Counted from the stretch's first letter, positions 1 to 9,502 are shown. The stretch is 64,000 bases of DNA from Azospirillum ramasamyi (GCF_003233655.1 NZ_CP029829.1:1002978-1066977), one strand, 5' to 3'. A program made the numbers and translations. Notes: generated by a model from the letters alone, not told the origin.

Positions 1-106
1 CCCGCTGCCGGGCCTGCGACACCCGCTGTTCGACCGAAAGCAGCACGTTGCCGAGCCATGCGCCGATGGCGATGATGCCCAGGATGATGAGGAAGTTGAT
101 CATCAT
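1..106 (-). CDS. Membrane-anchored small protein, 3' part cut off by window edge
   Basis: The reverse strand opens with ATGATGATC and encodes MMINFLIILGIIAIGAWLGN, a single hydrophobic helix, followed by a polar stretch rich in Q and R (LLSVEQRVSQARQR) that looks like the start of a coiled coil. The reading frame runs off the left edge, so only about 35 residues are visible. Its start codon overlaps the stop of the upstream gene in an ATGA, which implies translational coupling. The family is not recognised. The two coupled proteins share a design of one N-terminal helix plus coiled coil and may act as partners at the inner membrane (inference). Confidence 0.6.
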   Translation of the reverse strand, partial: MMINFLIILGIIAIGAWLGNVLLSVEQRVSQARQR

Positions 107-750
107 GTCGCGGCGCCGGATGTGGCCGACGCGGCCTTGGTCCGCGCCGTCGCCGGCGCCTGGGGCACGCCGCCCTTCCCGCCGCCCTTCATGCCGCCCT
201 CCTTCAAGCCGCCGGACCGCGCGTCGCCGCGCATGAACGACTTCTGGAAGCCCAGCTTGAAGGGAAAGGCGACGTCGACCATCTGCTTGGCCTCGTCGAA
301 GCTGGCAGCCCATACCTCCGCCACGTTGGCGCAGCGCCAGATGGGGTTGACCGGCCCCCGGTCGCCGGCGGCCCTTGCGGCGGCGGACGCCTTTTCCTGC
401 GTGACGGTCGCGACGAATTTCATCAGGCCGGCCTGCGGATCGCCGACCTCATGCACGAACAGCGGCGGCTGATCCGTCAGATCCCTGATCTGCTTCTCCG
501 CCTTGCGGATGTCGGCTTCCAGGCGGTGGCGTTCGGAAGACTGGCTGTTGCGGCGCTGGACCAGGTGATTGACGCGGTTCTGCAGCTCTTGCGTCTCGGC
601 ATGCAGCACATAGACGCGGTTCTCGATCTGCTCCAGACCGCTGCTCTTTTCCAGGATGTTCGGCAGGAAATCCTTCAGCATCATGGCGACCGGGACCGCG
701 GCCAGCATGATGATGACGATGGCGATCAGGAACAGCGTCGTGTTCGACAT
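103..750 (-). CDS. Membrane-anchored coiled-coil protein of unknown function
   Basis: The 215-residue product starts with a transmembrane helix (about residues 5-25), continues with a charged coiled-coil segment (about 35-95, rich in E, Q, R) and a soluble part containing RCANVAEVWAASFDEAKQMV. The tail is a low-complexity G/K then A/P/T stretch. No catalytic motif is visible and the family was not recognised. The gene is coupled by ATGA to the downstream gene at the window edge, which also begins with a membrane helix. A scaffold or envelope role is an inference from topology only. Confidence 0.6.
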   Translation of the reverse strand: MSNTTLFLIAIVIIMLAAVPVAMMLKDFLPNILEKSSGLEQIENRVYVLHAETQELQNRVNHLVQRRNSQSSERHRLEADIRKAEKQIRDLTDQPPLFVHEVGDPQAGLMKFVATVTQEKASAAARAAGDRGPVNPIWRCANVAEVWAASFDEAKQMVDVAFPFKLGFQKSFMRGDARSGGLKEGGMKGGGKGGVPQAPATARTKAASATSGAAT

Positions 751-899
751 CCGCCCGCCCGTTCTCCTACCGGATTCCGCGCCGCGCGACCTGCCGAAAT
801 CGGCGGGATCGGCACCCGTGCGGAACTTCGAGGATCAACGAACAATCCAATGCCGTCAACGAAACGTCGCGGCTTCGCTCGAAATCCGTCGACAATGAG

Positions 900-2072
900 T
901 CAGGATGCCGCGATCTCCGCCACCCGCTTCACCGCGTCGCGCACCGGTCCCGGCCGCCGCAGGTCCGCCAGGGTGGTGAACCAGTGCTCCGGCGGGTTGC
1001 GGCCGGCGGCGCGGGTCCAGGTCAGGGCGCGCAGCACCGCCTCGGCCTCCCCGGTCGGCGACACGGCGGGGTCGAACCCGTTCATCACCGCCCAGATGCC
1101 GGCCCAGCAGCGCCCGACCGACCAGGGGTTATAGCCGCCGCCGCCGACCACCATCACCCGCGGCGCCAGCGGCAGCAGGGCGGCCACCGCCTCCCACAGC
1201 GCATGGTTGGACAGCTCCAGCCGGCTCAGGGGATCCTCGGCCAGGGCGTCGGCGCCGGTCTGGATCACCATCGCCTGCGGGCGGAAGGCGCGGGCCAGCG
1301 GCAGCACCGCCGCCTCCATCACATGCTCCATCTCGCTGTCGTTGAAGCCCGGCGGAACCGGCAGGTTGCGGGCCATGCCGCCGGCCCGGTCCTCCGCCTT
1401 GCCGGTATAGGGCCAGCGCCCGTCCTCGTGGATCGAGATGGTGAGCACCCGGTCGTCGTCGGCGAAGGCCTCCTCCACTCCGTCGCCGTGATGGGCGTCG
1501 AGATCGACATAGAGCACCCGCTCCAGCCCATGGTCGAGCAGTTCCAGGATGCCCAGCACCGGCGCGTTGAAATAGCAGAAGCCGCTGGCGCGGTCGCGCC
1601 GCGCGTGGTGGGTGCCGGCGGCCGGGGCATAGACCAGCCCGGCCGGACGGTCGCCCAGGATCCGCGCCGCCTGCAGGGCCGACCCGCTGCTGTGGGCGGG
1701 CCGCCGGTACATCTCGGCGAAGACGGGATTCTCCAGCTTGCCCAGATTGTGGCGGGCCGCCGTCGCCTCGTCCACCCGCTGCTCCGCCTCCGCCCGCTTC
1801 AGGGCGGCGATGTAGTCCGCCGTGTGGAAGCGCGCCAGCTCGCGTTCGCTCGCCACATGGGTGTCGAGATAGACCTCCTCCTGCAGCCACCCCATGGCGC
1901 GGCTCAGGTCGATGACCGTCGACACGCGCGGGATCGCCAGCGGATGCTTCGGACCATAGGTCGAGCCGCGATAGATCTCGCCGCCGATGAACAGGGGGAT
2001 GCGGAGAGGCGTGGTCAGGGGATGATCTCCATCGGTCCCGTGAGAAACTAGGCGGTGCCGCGCGCCGGTCAA
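900..2072 (-). CDS. Histone deacetylase family protein (AcuC/acetylpolyamine amidohydrolase-like)
   Basis: The zinc-dependent HDAC fold is clear: GTHHARRDRASGFCYFN, VLYVDLDAHHGDGVEEAF with the metal and catalytic Asp/His residues, a TISIHEDGRWPYTG segment, TGADALAEDPLSRL with a metal-binding Asp, and VVGGGGYNPWSVGR near the C-terminus. Bacterial members remove acetyl groups from proteins such as acetyl-CoA synthetase or from small amines; the substrate here is unknown. The start is uncertain. A TTG at 2072 follows GGAGGGG at good spacing and is used here. An ATG at 2135 would add 21 residues, and a CTG at 2018 after GGAG would give an N-terminus closer to the conserved core. It diverges from the thiamine riboswitch operon. 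Confidence 0.88.
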   Translation of the reverse strand: MTGARHRLVSHGTDGDHPLTTPLRIPLFIGGEIYRGSTYGPKHPLAIPRVSTVIDLSRAMGWLQEEVYLDTHVASERELARFHTADYIAALKRAEAEQRVDEATAARHNLGKLENPVFAEMYRRPAHSSGSALQAARILGDRPAGLVYAPAAGTHHARRDRASGFCYFNAPVLGILELLDHGLERVLYVDLDAHHGDGVEEAFADDDRVLTISIHEDGRWPYTGKAEDRAGGMARNLPVPPGFNDSEMEHVMEAAVLPLARAFRPQAMVIQTGADALAEDPLSRLELSNHALWEAVAALLPLAPRVMVVGGGGYNPWSVGRCWAGIWAVMNGFDPAVSPTGEAEAVLRALTWTRAAGRNPPEHWFTTLADLRRPGPVRDAVKRVAEIAAS

Positions 2073-2158
2073 GCGGCACCCCTCCGCTTCCGCACTCTGG
2101 AATCGCCTGCGCCGATGCTTGCGGTCACGGATCATCCGCGCCTATAGTCGCCGTCTTC

Positions 2159-2246
2159 ACTGGGGGGAGCCGATGGGCGGCTGAGAGGTCCCGTTGCGGG
2201 ACGACCCCTGGAACCTGATCCGGTTCATGCCGGCGTAGGGATCAGT
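2159..2246 (+). promoter_or_regulatory. TPP riboswitch (THI element)
   Basis: All conserved TPP aptamer pieces are present in order: GGGGAGCC, GGCTGAGAGG, the variable GTCCCG/CGGGAC hairpin, GACCC, GAACCTGATCCGGTTCATGC and CCGGCGTAGGGA. P1 can close by pairing ACTG (2159-2162) with CAGT (2243-2246). It precedes a thiamine-precursor ABC transporter, the expected regulon member. Binding of TPP should hide the AGGGA at 2238-2242, which is placed like a Shine-Dalgarno for the ATG at 2248, so control is probably at translation initiation. Confidence 0.95.
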
Positions 2247-2247
2247 G

Positions 2248-2322
2248 ATGGCAGACCGCAAGCGCACCTTCTCCGCATCATCGCCCTTCCCGCGCCCGTC
2301 CTCGCGTCCATGCCGGCGATGA
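2248..2322 (+). CDS. Possible 24-residue leader peptide coupled to the TPP riboswitch
   Basis: An ATG lies one base after the riboswitch P1 stem, six bases downstream of the conserved AGGGA, an ideal Shine-Dalgarno position. The frame encodes 24 residues, basic and rich in Ser/Pro/Arg, and its TGA overlaps the ATG at 2319 of the transporter ATPase in an ATGA. The ATPase starts at 2310 and 2319 have no ribosome binding site of their own. This arrangement would pass riboswitch control to the ATPase by coupling. The peptide may have no function of its own. Chance occurrence cannot be excluded. Confidence 0.35.
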   Translation: MADRKRTFSASSPFPRPSSRPCRR

Positions 2323-3050
2323 CGCCGCTTTCGGTGACCGTCTCGCGAGCGCGGCTGACCTTCGGCGGCACGCTGCTGTTCTCCGACCTGACGCTCGATC
2401 TGCCGGCGGGGCGGACCACCTGCCTGCTGGGGCCGAGCGGCGTCGGCAAGACCACGCTGCTGCGCATCCTCGCCGGCCTGGCGGAGCCGGAGCCTCCGAC
2501 CCGCGTCACCACCGGCGACGGACACCCCCTGCCCGGCCGCATCGCCTACATGGCGCAGCAGGATCTGCTGCTGCCCTGGCTGACCGTTCTGGACAATGTC
2601 CTTCTGGGCGACCGTCTGCGCCACCGGCGTCCCGATGCCGCGCGGGTGGAGCGTGCCCGCGCGCTGCTCGACCGCGTCGGTCTGGCGGGGCGGGAGCGCG
2701 ACCGTCCGGCCGCCCTGTCCGGCGGGCAGCGGCAGCGGGTGGCGCTGGCCCGCACGCTGATGGAGGACAAGCCGCTGGTCCTGATGGACGAGCCCTTCTC
2801 CGCGCTCGACGCCATCACGCGGCTGCGGCTGCAGGAAACGGCGGCGGAGACGCTGGCCGGCCGCACGGTGCTGATGGTCACCCACGACCCGCTGGAGGCG
2901 CTGCGCATCGGCGACCGCCTGCATGTGATGACCGGCCGCCCGGCCGTCATGGGGCCGGCTCTGGAACCGTCGGGCCCGGTGCCGCGCCGGGTCGACGACC
3001 CCGGATTGCTGGCGCTGCAGGCGGAGCTGTTGCGGAGGCTGGCGGAATGA
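2319..3050 (+). CDS. thiZ: Thiamine-precursor ABC transporter, ATP-binding protein
   Basis: An ABC ATPase of about 243 residues with Walker A GPSGVGKTT, Q-loop region AYMAQQDLLLPW, signature LSGGQRQRVALART, Walker B LVLMDEPFSALD and H-loop MVTHDPLEAL. It belongs to the nitrate/taurine/HMP-type importer ATPases. Location directly behind a TPP riboswitch and ahead of a permease and an NMT1/THI5-like binding protein indicates import of the thiamine pyrimidine precursor. The ATG at 2319 is preferred because the leader ORF stop overlaps it; the ATG at 2310 would add three residues. The stop overlaps the permease start (ATGA). Confidence 0.88.
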   Translation: MTPLSVTVSRARLTFGGTLLFSDLTLDLPAGRTTCLLGPSGVGKTTLLRILAGLAEPEPPTRVTTGDGHPLPGRIAYMAQQDLLLPWLTVLDNVLLGDRLRHRRPDAARVERARALLDRVGLAGRERDRPAALSGGQRQRVALARTLMEDKPLVLMDEPFSALDAITRLRLQETAAETLAGRTVLMVTHDPLEALRIGDRLHVMTGRPAVMGPALEPSGPVPRRVDDPGLLALQAELLRRLAE

Positions 3051-3814
3051 GGGCGCTGCTGCGCGCCCTGGTCACGCTCGCCGTGCTGGTCGCCGGCTGG
3101 CAGGCGCTGGTCTGGGCCACCGGCTTGCCGCGCTATCTGCTGCCCGGTCCGCTGGCCGTGGCCGACGCAATGCGGCGGCAGGCGCCCCTGCTGTGGAGCC
3201 ATGGGCTGACCACCCTGACCGAGATCCTGGTCGGGCTGGTGGCCGGCGTGGCTCTGGGCGGGGTCAGCGCGCTGCTGCTGGCGCGGTTCCGCACGGCGCG
3301 GCGCTGGCTGATGCCGCTTCTGCTGGTCAGCCAGGCCATTCCGGTCTTCGCGCTGGCGCCGCTGCTGGTTCTGTGGCTGGGCTACGGCATGGCGTCCAAG
3401 ATCGCCATGGCGGTGCTGGTCATCTATTTCCCGGTCACGACCGCCCTGTTCGACGGGCTGCGCCGCACCGATCCCGGCTGGCTCGACCTTGCCCGCACCA
3501 TGGGCGCCTCGCCCGCCGCCATCCTGTGGCGGATCCGCCTGCCGGCCGCCCTGCCCGCCTTCTGGTCCGGCGTTCGGGTTGCAGCTGCGGTGGCGCCCAT
3601 CGGCGCGGTGATCGGCGAGTGGGTGGGGTCGTCCTCCGGCCTCGGCTATCTGATGCTGCACGCCAACGCCCGCATGCAGATCGACCTTCTCTTCGCCGCC
3701 GTGCTGGTGCTGGGGCTGTTCGCGGTGACGCTCTATGCCGCCGTCGATGCGCTGGCCCGCCGCGCCCTGCCCTGGCAACCCGATACCCAACCGGCCGAAG
3801 ACGCCAATCCTTGA
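3047..3814 (+). CDS. thiX: Thiamine-precursor ABC transporter, permease
   Basis: The 255-residue product has about six hydrophobic segments and the BPD_transp_1 coupling motif near LDLARTMGASPAAILWRIRLPAALP, the EAA loop that docks on the ATPase. It resembles SsuC/TauC-type permeases. It is translationally coupled to the ATPase by an ATGA overlap and followed by the binding protein, so the three form one importer. The TPP riboswitch upstream points to HMP or a related thiamine precursor as cargo. The exact substrate is inferred from context. Confidence 0.88.
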   Translation: MRALLRALVTLAVLVAGWQALVWATGLPRYLLPGPLAVADAMRRQAPLLWSHGLTTLTEILVGLVAGVALGGVSALLLARFRTARRWLMPLLLVSQAIPVFALAPLLVLWLGYGMASKIAMAVLVIYFPVTTALFDGLRRTDPGWLDLARTMGASPAAILWRIRLPAALPAFWSGVRVAAAVAPIGAVIGEWVGSSSGLGYLMLHANARMQIDLLFAAVLVLGLFAVTLYAAVDALARRALPWQPDTQPAEDANP

Positions 3815-3830
3815 AGGGGGAGAAAACCCG

Positions 3831-4772
3831 ATGAAGCACCTGTTCGCCGCCGGCCTGATGGCAGCCGGCCTGATGACCGCGCTTCCGGCATTGGCCCAGG
3901 ACAAGCTGTCCGTGATGCTGGACTGGTTCGTCAACCCGGACCACGCCCCGCTGGTGGTGGCGCAGGAGAAGGGCTTCTTCAAGGATGCCGGGCTGGAGGT
4001 GACGCTGACCGCACCGGCCGACCCCAACGACCCGCCGAAGCTGGTCGCCGCCGGGGGCGCCGACCTTGCCGTGTCCTACCAGCCGCAGCTGATCCTGCAG
4101 GTGTCCGAAGGGCTGCCGCTGGTCCGCGTCGGCACGCTGGTGTCGACCCCGCTGAACTCCGTCGTCGTGCTGCGCGACGGGCCGGTGAAGACGCTGACGG
4201 ACCTGAAGGGCCGCAAGATCGGCTTCTCCATCGCCGGCTTCGAGGATGCGCTGCTGGGCGCCATGCTGGAGAAGCACGGGCTGAGCCTGAAGGATGTGGA
4301 ACTGGTGAACGTCAACTACTCGCTGTCGCCTTCGCTGCTGTCGGGCCAGGTCGATGCGGTGGTCGGCGCCTTCCGGAACTTCGAACTGAACCAGCTGGAT
4401 ATCGAGAAGCAGCCCGGCCGCGCCTTCTACCCGGAGGAGGAAGGGGTGCCGCCCTATGACGAGCTGATCCTGGTCGCCCACAAGGACAAGGCGAACGACC
4501 CGCGTTTCAAGCGATTCCTGGCGGCGGTGGAGCGTGCGACGCTCTACATCCTGAACCACCCGGAGGAATCGCAGGCGGCCTTCGTCAAGGGTCGGCCGGA
4601 ACTGAACGACGAACTCAACCGCCGTGCCTGGGCCGATACGCTGCGGCGCTTCTCCCACAGCCCGACCGCCCTGGATGCCGAGCGCTACACCCGCTTCGCC
4701 GAGTTCCTGAAGGCGCGCGGCCTGATCAAGGAAGTGGCGCCGGTCGACCGGTATGCCGTGGTGGTGAAGTAA
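3831..4772 (+). CDS. thiY: Thiamine-precursor ABC transporter, periplasmic binding protein (NMT1/THI5-like)
   Basis: A signal peptide (MKHLFAAGLMAAGLMTALPALA, cleavage after ALA near residue 22) precedes a type II periplasmic binding fold of the NMT1/THI5 family: LSVMLDWFVNPDHAPLVVAQ, then GFFKDAGLEV and LKGRKIGFSIAGFEDALLG. The protein is 313 residues, normal for the family. The ATG at 3831 follows GGGGGAG with good spacing. It is the last gene of the riboswitch-controlled operon. The family binds formylaminopyrimidine or HMP, which are pyrimidine precursors of thiamine. Confidence 0.9.
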   Translation: MKHLFAAGLMAAGLMTALPALAQDKLSVMLDWFVNPDHAPLVVAQEKGFFKDAGLEVTLTAPADPNDPPKLVAAGGADLAVSYQPQLILQVSEGLPLVRVGTLVSTPLNSVVVLRDGPVKTLTDLKGRKIGFSIAGFEDALLGAMLEKHGLSLKDVELVNVNYSLSPSLLSGQVDAVVGAFRNFELNQLDIEKQPGRAFYPEEEGVPPYDELILVAHKDKANDPRFKRFLAAVERATLYILNHPEESQAAFVKGRPELNDELNRRAWADTLRRFSHSPTALDAERYTRFAEFLKARGLIKEVAPVDRYAVVVK

Positions 4773-4880
4773 TCCGCTACCGGACGACATTTGCTTTCCG
4801 GGCCGGCGGCGCGTTACCTAGAGAAAAACCACAACGCCGACCACCGATCGGCGGTTGCATGAATTGGGAGACGCAAGGCT

Positions 4881-5708
4881 ATGCCGATCAAGACCATCCT
4901 GCTGCACATGGCAAATGACGACGCCCACGCTGGCCGGATGGCCGTTGCTGCGACGCTCGCCAAGCAATTCTCCGCCCATATCCAGGCGCTCTACGTCGCC
5001 ACCCCGGTGTCGATGCCGGCGGGCGCCACCGGCCGGGCCGCATCATACGCCTTTATGGCGGAAGCCACCGCCATCGCCCATGAGAACGCCGAGCGGATCG
5101 AGCGGGAGGTGCGGCAGGCGCTGAACGGCCTGTCCTATGACTGGACGGTCGAGGAAGGCGATCACGTCGAATTGCTGGCCGAACGGGCCTCCTACGCCGA
5201 TCTGGTCGTGGTGGCGCAATCGGCGGCGGTTCGGGCGGGCGATCGCATCTCCCTGCACAACATCCCCGACCGCCTGCCCCTGGAAACCGCCACCCCGGTT
5301 CTGGTCCTGCCGCCGGGCCAGCCCGCCACCGCAGCCATCGGCCGGCATGTGCTGGTCGCCTGGAAGAACTGCCGCGAAGCGGCCCGCGCCGTCCGCGCCG
5401 CCATGCCCTTCCTGGAGACGGCGCAGTCCGTCACCATCCTGACGGTGGAGTCGCCCGACCATCGCAGCGACGAAGCCGCCGCCCTGGTGGACTGGCTGCA
5501 CCGCCACGGCATCGCCGCCCGTCCCCAGTCGGTCATCGCGTCGGGCGGCGATGTCGGCGACATGATCCTGTCCTGCTGCACCGACCAGGGCGCCGACATG
5601 CTGGTGATGGGCGCCTATGGCCACTCCCGCCTGCGCGAACTGGTGCTGGGCGGCGCCACCCGCACGGTGTTGGAAGGGCTGACCTTGCCGACGTTGCTGA
5701 CCCATTGA
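4881..5708 (+). CDS. Universal stress protein, tandem UspA domains
   Basis: A 275-residue soluble protein made of two Usp folds. The first begins MPIKTILLHMANDDAHA; the second ends with DMLVMGAYGHSRLRELVLGG, which carries the nucleotide-binding G-x2-G-x9-G-type signature. Such proteins bind ATP or AMP and are usually induced by starvation or oxidative stress. It stands alone between the thiamine operon and a convergent phosphatase gene, with a hairpin at 5719-5748 separating them. No specific partner is suggested by context. Confidence 0.88.
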   Translation: MPIKTILLHMANDDAHAGRMAVAATLAKQFSAHIQALYVATPVSMPAGATGRAASYAFMAEATAIAHENAERIEREVRQALNGLSYDWTVEEGDHVELLAERASYADLVVVAQSAAVRAGDRISLHNIPDRLPLETATPVLVLPPGQPATAAIGRHVLVAWKNCREAARAVRAAMPFLETAQSVTILTVESPDHRSDEAAALVDWLHRHGIAARPQSVIASGGDVGDMILSCCTDQGADMLVMGAYGHSRLRELVLGGATRTVLEGLTLPTLLTH

Positions 5709-5718
5709 GGGCGGAGGC

Positions 5719-5748
5719 GGGGGAACGTCGTTGCGGCGACCGTCCCCC
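5719..5748. terminator. Hairpin between convergent genes, likely bidirectional terminator
   Basis: GGGGGAACGTCG (5719-5730) can pair with CGACCGTCCCCC (5737-5748), matching at 10 of 12 positions around a TTGCGG loop. It lies in the short gap between the usp gene and the convergent monophosphatase gene. There is no long T run, so termination strength is uncertain. Confidence 0.5.
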
Positions 5749-5760
5749 GTAGCCGTAAAT

Positions 5761-6573
5761 TCACCCGAACAGCTGCCCGTGCAACGCCTGCCAGCTGTCC
5801 CGGTCGGGCGCCAGCAGGATGCTGCCGTTCAGCAGCCCCGGCCGATAGGGCGTGCCGTCGATCAGCGCCGAATAGCCGCCGGCCTCGGCGTGCAGGAGCA
5901 CGCCGGCCGCGTGGTCCCACGGCATCAGGCGGTGGTAGAGCGAATAATGCGCCCGCCCCTCCAGCAGCCGCAGATACTCCTGCGCGGCGCTCGACAGGCA
6001 AACGCGCTCGCCGAGTCCGGCGCTGCGCTCCTCCAACTGCCGTCTCATCTCTTCGCCGCAGAAGCGGGTGGACAGGGCGCCGACCATCTGCGGCAGCGGC
6101 ACGGCGGGCGCGACATGGACCCGGCGGCCGTCGAGCCATGCCCCCCGCCCTTTCACCGCCGTCGCCGTCCGCCCGTCCACCGGATCGTGGATCCAGCCCG
6201 CGACCGTCTCGCCCTTGCAGGCGAGCGCCACGATCACCGCGAACAACGGGCGGCCCTGGGCGAAGTTGATGGTGCCGTCCACCGGATCGATGATCCAGAC
6301 CGGATCGTCGCCATGGATGCGGTCGAGCACGCGCCCATCCTCGGACGCCGCTTCCTCGCCGATCACCCGGCTGCCCGGAAGCAAGGCCGACAGCGCCGGG
6401 GTCAGCGCGCGTTCCGCTGCTTCATCGGCCAGGGTGACGAGGTCGGTCGGCCCGGTCTTCTGCCGGATGCCTGCGGCGTCGAGCTTCTGGAAATAGGGCA
6501 TGATTTCCGTCCGGGCGACTGAACGGATCAGGTCGGACACGCGGTCGATGTCGGGAAGCGGGAAACCAGTCAT
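5761..6573 (-). CDS. Inositol monophosphatase family protein
   Basis: The 270-residue product has the lithium-sensitive phosphatase motifs: GEEAASED (metal-binding Glu), IIDPVDGTINFAQG (the D-P-[VIL]-D-G-T signature) and the late PWDHAAGVLLHAEAGG motif. Members hydrolyse inositol phosphates, fructose-1,6-bisphosphate, PAP or histidinol phosphate. Sequence alone does not settle which substrate is used here; a second family member, CysQ, is encoded at 42078. The gene is not in an obvious operon. Confidence 0.85.
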   Translation of the reverse strand: MTGFPLPDIDRVSDLIRSVARTEIMPYFQKLDAAGIRQKTGPTDLVTLADEAAERALTPALSALLPGSRVIGEEAASEDGRVLDRIHGDDPVWIIDPVDGTINFAQGRPLFAVIVALACKGETVAGWIHDPVDGRTATAVKGRGAWLDGRRVHVAPAVPLPQMVGALSTRFCGEEMRRQLEERSAGLGERVCLSSAAQEYLRLLEGRAHYSLYHRLMPWDHAAGVLLHAEAGGYSALIDGTPYRPGLLNGSILLAPDRDSWQALHGQLFG

Positions 6574-6665
6574 GATTGGGCGCTCTCACTGGCTTGGCGT
6601 GCGCTCGGCTCGGACGGAATCGCCCCAAACGCGAATCGCACGGAAATTCGAAAGGCGACGGACCG

Positions 6666-7268
6666 TCACGGCTTCGCCGCCGGCTTGGCGGGATTGCTGT
6701 CCCGCTTCAACGTCGGGTCGCCGCCATCGGGATTGGTCAGCAGAACCTTGCCGTCCAGCCCGCTGTCCTTCAGCGCCTTTGACAGCGCGTCGAGCGTGGC
6801 GCGGTCGGCGGCGATGGCTGCGGCCTCCCTGGCCGGATCGGGCGGCGGCGGAGTCACTGGTCCGCCCTGTGCCGGCAGTCGCGGCGCATTCGGATCGATC
6901 CGTGGCGGCGGCGGCGGGGGGCCGGCGGTTTCCTTCTCGGGCTCCGGCGGTGGAGGCGGCGGCTGCCAGAGGCGGAAACAGTCGGTGAAGGCCGGCTGCT
7001 TGCACTCCTTCAGCAATTCGACGGCATCCGGTGCGATGACCAGCGGTACATCGGGAGCCACCGGAAGGGGTTCCGGCGGGGGCGGAAGCGGATCTTCGGG
7101 AGGGATGTCCGGCTCTTCGACATAGCCGGGCGGAAGGGGCGTTCCGGGCCGCAAGGGCTCCGCCGCGAACAGCGCTGCCGACGGGAGGGCGAGCGCCAGA
7201 AGCACCGGCAAGGCCGGCAGCAGGCGACCGGCACCGGTCGGGACGGAACGGAAGGAGCGACGGAGCAC
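6666..7268 (-). CDS. Exported proline-rich protein of unknown function
   Basis: A 200-residue protein with a signal-peptide-like start (hydrophobic LLPALPVLLALALPSAALFA, residues about 16-35, cleavage likely near LFA-AEP). The mature part is dominated by proline tracts (PLPPPPEPLP, QPPPPPPEPEK, PPPPPP), with a short conserved-looking core ELLKECKQPAFTDCFRLWQ carrying two cysteines. It is probably periplasmic or outer-membrane associated. No family was recognised and no functional claim is made. Confidence 0.6.
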   Translation of the reverse strand: MLRRSFRSVPTGAGRLLPALPVLLALALPSAALFAAEPLRPGTPLPPGYVEEPDIPPEDPLPPPPEPLPVAPDVPLVIAPDAVELLKECKQPAFTDCFRLWQPPPPPPEPEKETAGPPPPPPRIDPNAPRLPAQGGPVTPPPPDPAREAAAIAADRATLDALSKALKDSGLDGKVLLTNPDGGDPTLKRDSNPAKPAAKP

Positions 7269-7352
7269 GACAAAACCGCGGCGATGGCGAACGCTCCATT
7301 ATGGCCCGCCATCACCCGCGCAGTCATCCATCAAGCGTGTGTCAAATCACCG

Positions 7353-7658
7353 TCATGCGGCGGCGCGGTGGTTCCCTTCGGGAAATCCGGCCGGACGCCG
7401 CCCCTCGCCATAACCCCAGGCCGAAAGCTCGCGGCAGATCGCGGCGATCTTCGCGGCCTCGTCGGCATTCGGCTCCCGCTGCGCGGCAGCGTCGATCAGG
7501 CGGATCAGTTTGGCTCGTCCTTCCGGGGTGCGCGACAGCTCCTGCAACCGCAGCAGCGCCGCACCCGGCGGCAATTTCTCTTCACGGGCCACCAGAGCGA
7601 CCTGATCGGCGAGGAAAGCCGTGATTGAAAAACACGACGGATCGGTTTGCAACCGCAT
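7353..7658 (-). CDS. Small hypothetical protein
   Basis: A 101-residue, mostly helical, soluble protein beginning MRLQTDPSCFSITAFLADQV, with a middle stretch LQELSRTPEGRAKLIRLIDAAAQREPNADE. The ATG is preceded by GGAGGACTGCC, a fair ribosome binding site. A cluster of palindromes lies immediately upstream (7694-7800) and could regulate it. The family is unknown. Confidence 0.55.
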   Translation of the reverse strand: MRLQTDPSCFSITAFLADQVALVAREEKLPPGAALLRLQELSRTPEGRAKLIRLIDAAAQREPNADEAAKIAAICRELSAWGYGEGRRPAGFPEGNHRAAA

Positions 7659-7693
7659 TGGCAGTCCTCCACCTGGGGGAGCGCGTTGCTCCG

Positions 7694-7800
7694 TTCCAAT
7701 AATTGGAACTCCAATAATCGGACCCCAATGGGGAAATCGCCACTCCGCATTGGTCGTAAGACCGGAGTGGGGTGCAACAGGTCATAGCGGCCGTTGCACC
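7694..7800. repeat. Run of five consecutive palindromes between hflX and a small gene
   Basis: Five inverted repeats fill this stretch: TTCCAATAATTGGAA (7694-7708, perfect 7-base arms), TCCAATAATCGGA (7710-7722, one mismatch), CCCCAATGGGG (7723-7733), CCACTCCG with CGGAGTGG (7740-7747 and 7763-7770), and GGTGCAAC with GTTGCACC (7771-7778 and 7793-7800). The first two are near copies of each other. They lie after the hflX stop and before the start of the small gene at 7658. They could be tandem operators plus a terminator, or a structured RNA. Confidence 0.6.
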
Positions 7801-7869
7801 CATTCCGTTTGGCTAGCGCCGCAACTCACCTCTTAGGGTTGTTCGTACGACGTAGCATTTACCGCAGCG

Positions 7870-9190
<1,321 letters not shown>

Positions 9191-9204
<14 letters not shown>

Positions 9205-9439
9205 CTTCCTTGGGCGGCTCGAAAAGTTGAATGGGATGGGCAGGCATGACCGTCGAAATTGCGTGCTTGTAAACAAGCTGGGAATGCGCGTCGCGCCGCA
9301 ACAGTACCGAGAAGTTGTCGAACCAAGTAATGATGCCCTGGAGTTTCACGCCGTTCACGAGAAAGACGGTTACGGGAGTCTTGTTCTTACGCACGTGGTT
9401 CAGAAACACGTCCTGCACGTTCTGGCTTTTTTCAGACAT
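9191..9439 (-). CDS. hfq: RNA chaperone Hfq
   Basis: The 82-residue protein has both Sm motifs of Hfq: [20 protein letters not shown] and [16 protein letters not shown] in Sm1, and [13 protein letters not shown] with the YKHAIST Sm2 signature. It forms a hexameric ring that pairs small RNAs with mRNAs; in nitrogen-fixing alphaproteobacteria it also promotes nifA expression (known from relatives). It lies directly upstream of hflX, likely co-transcribed, with a HAD phosphatase gene upstream on the same strand. Confidence 0.97.
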
Positions 9440-9502
9440 TTTTTATGCCCCCTTCTTCAATGTTCTTGGGACCCCTTGATTAAAGGCGGTCCGCTCCCCG
9501 TT

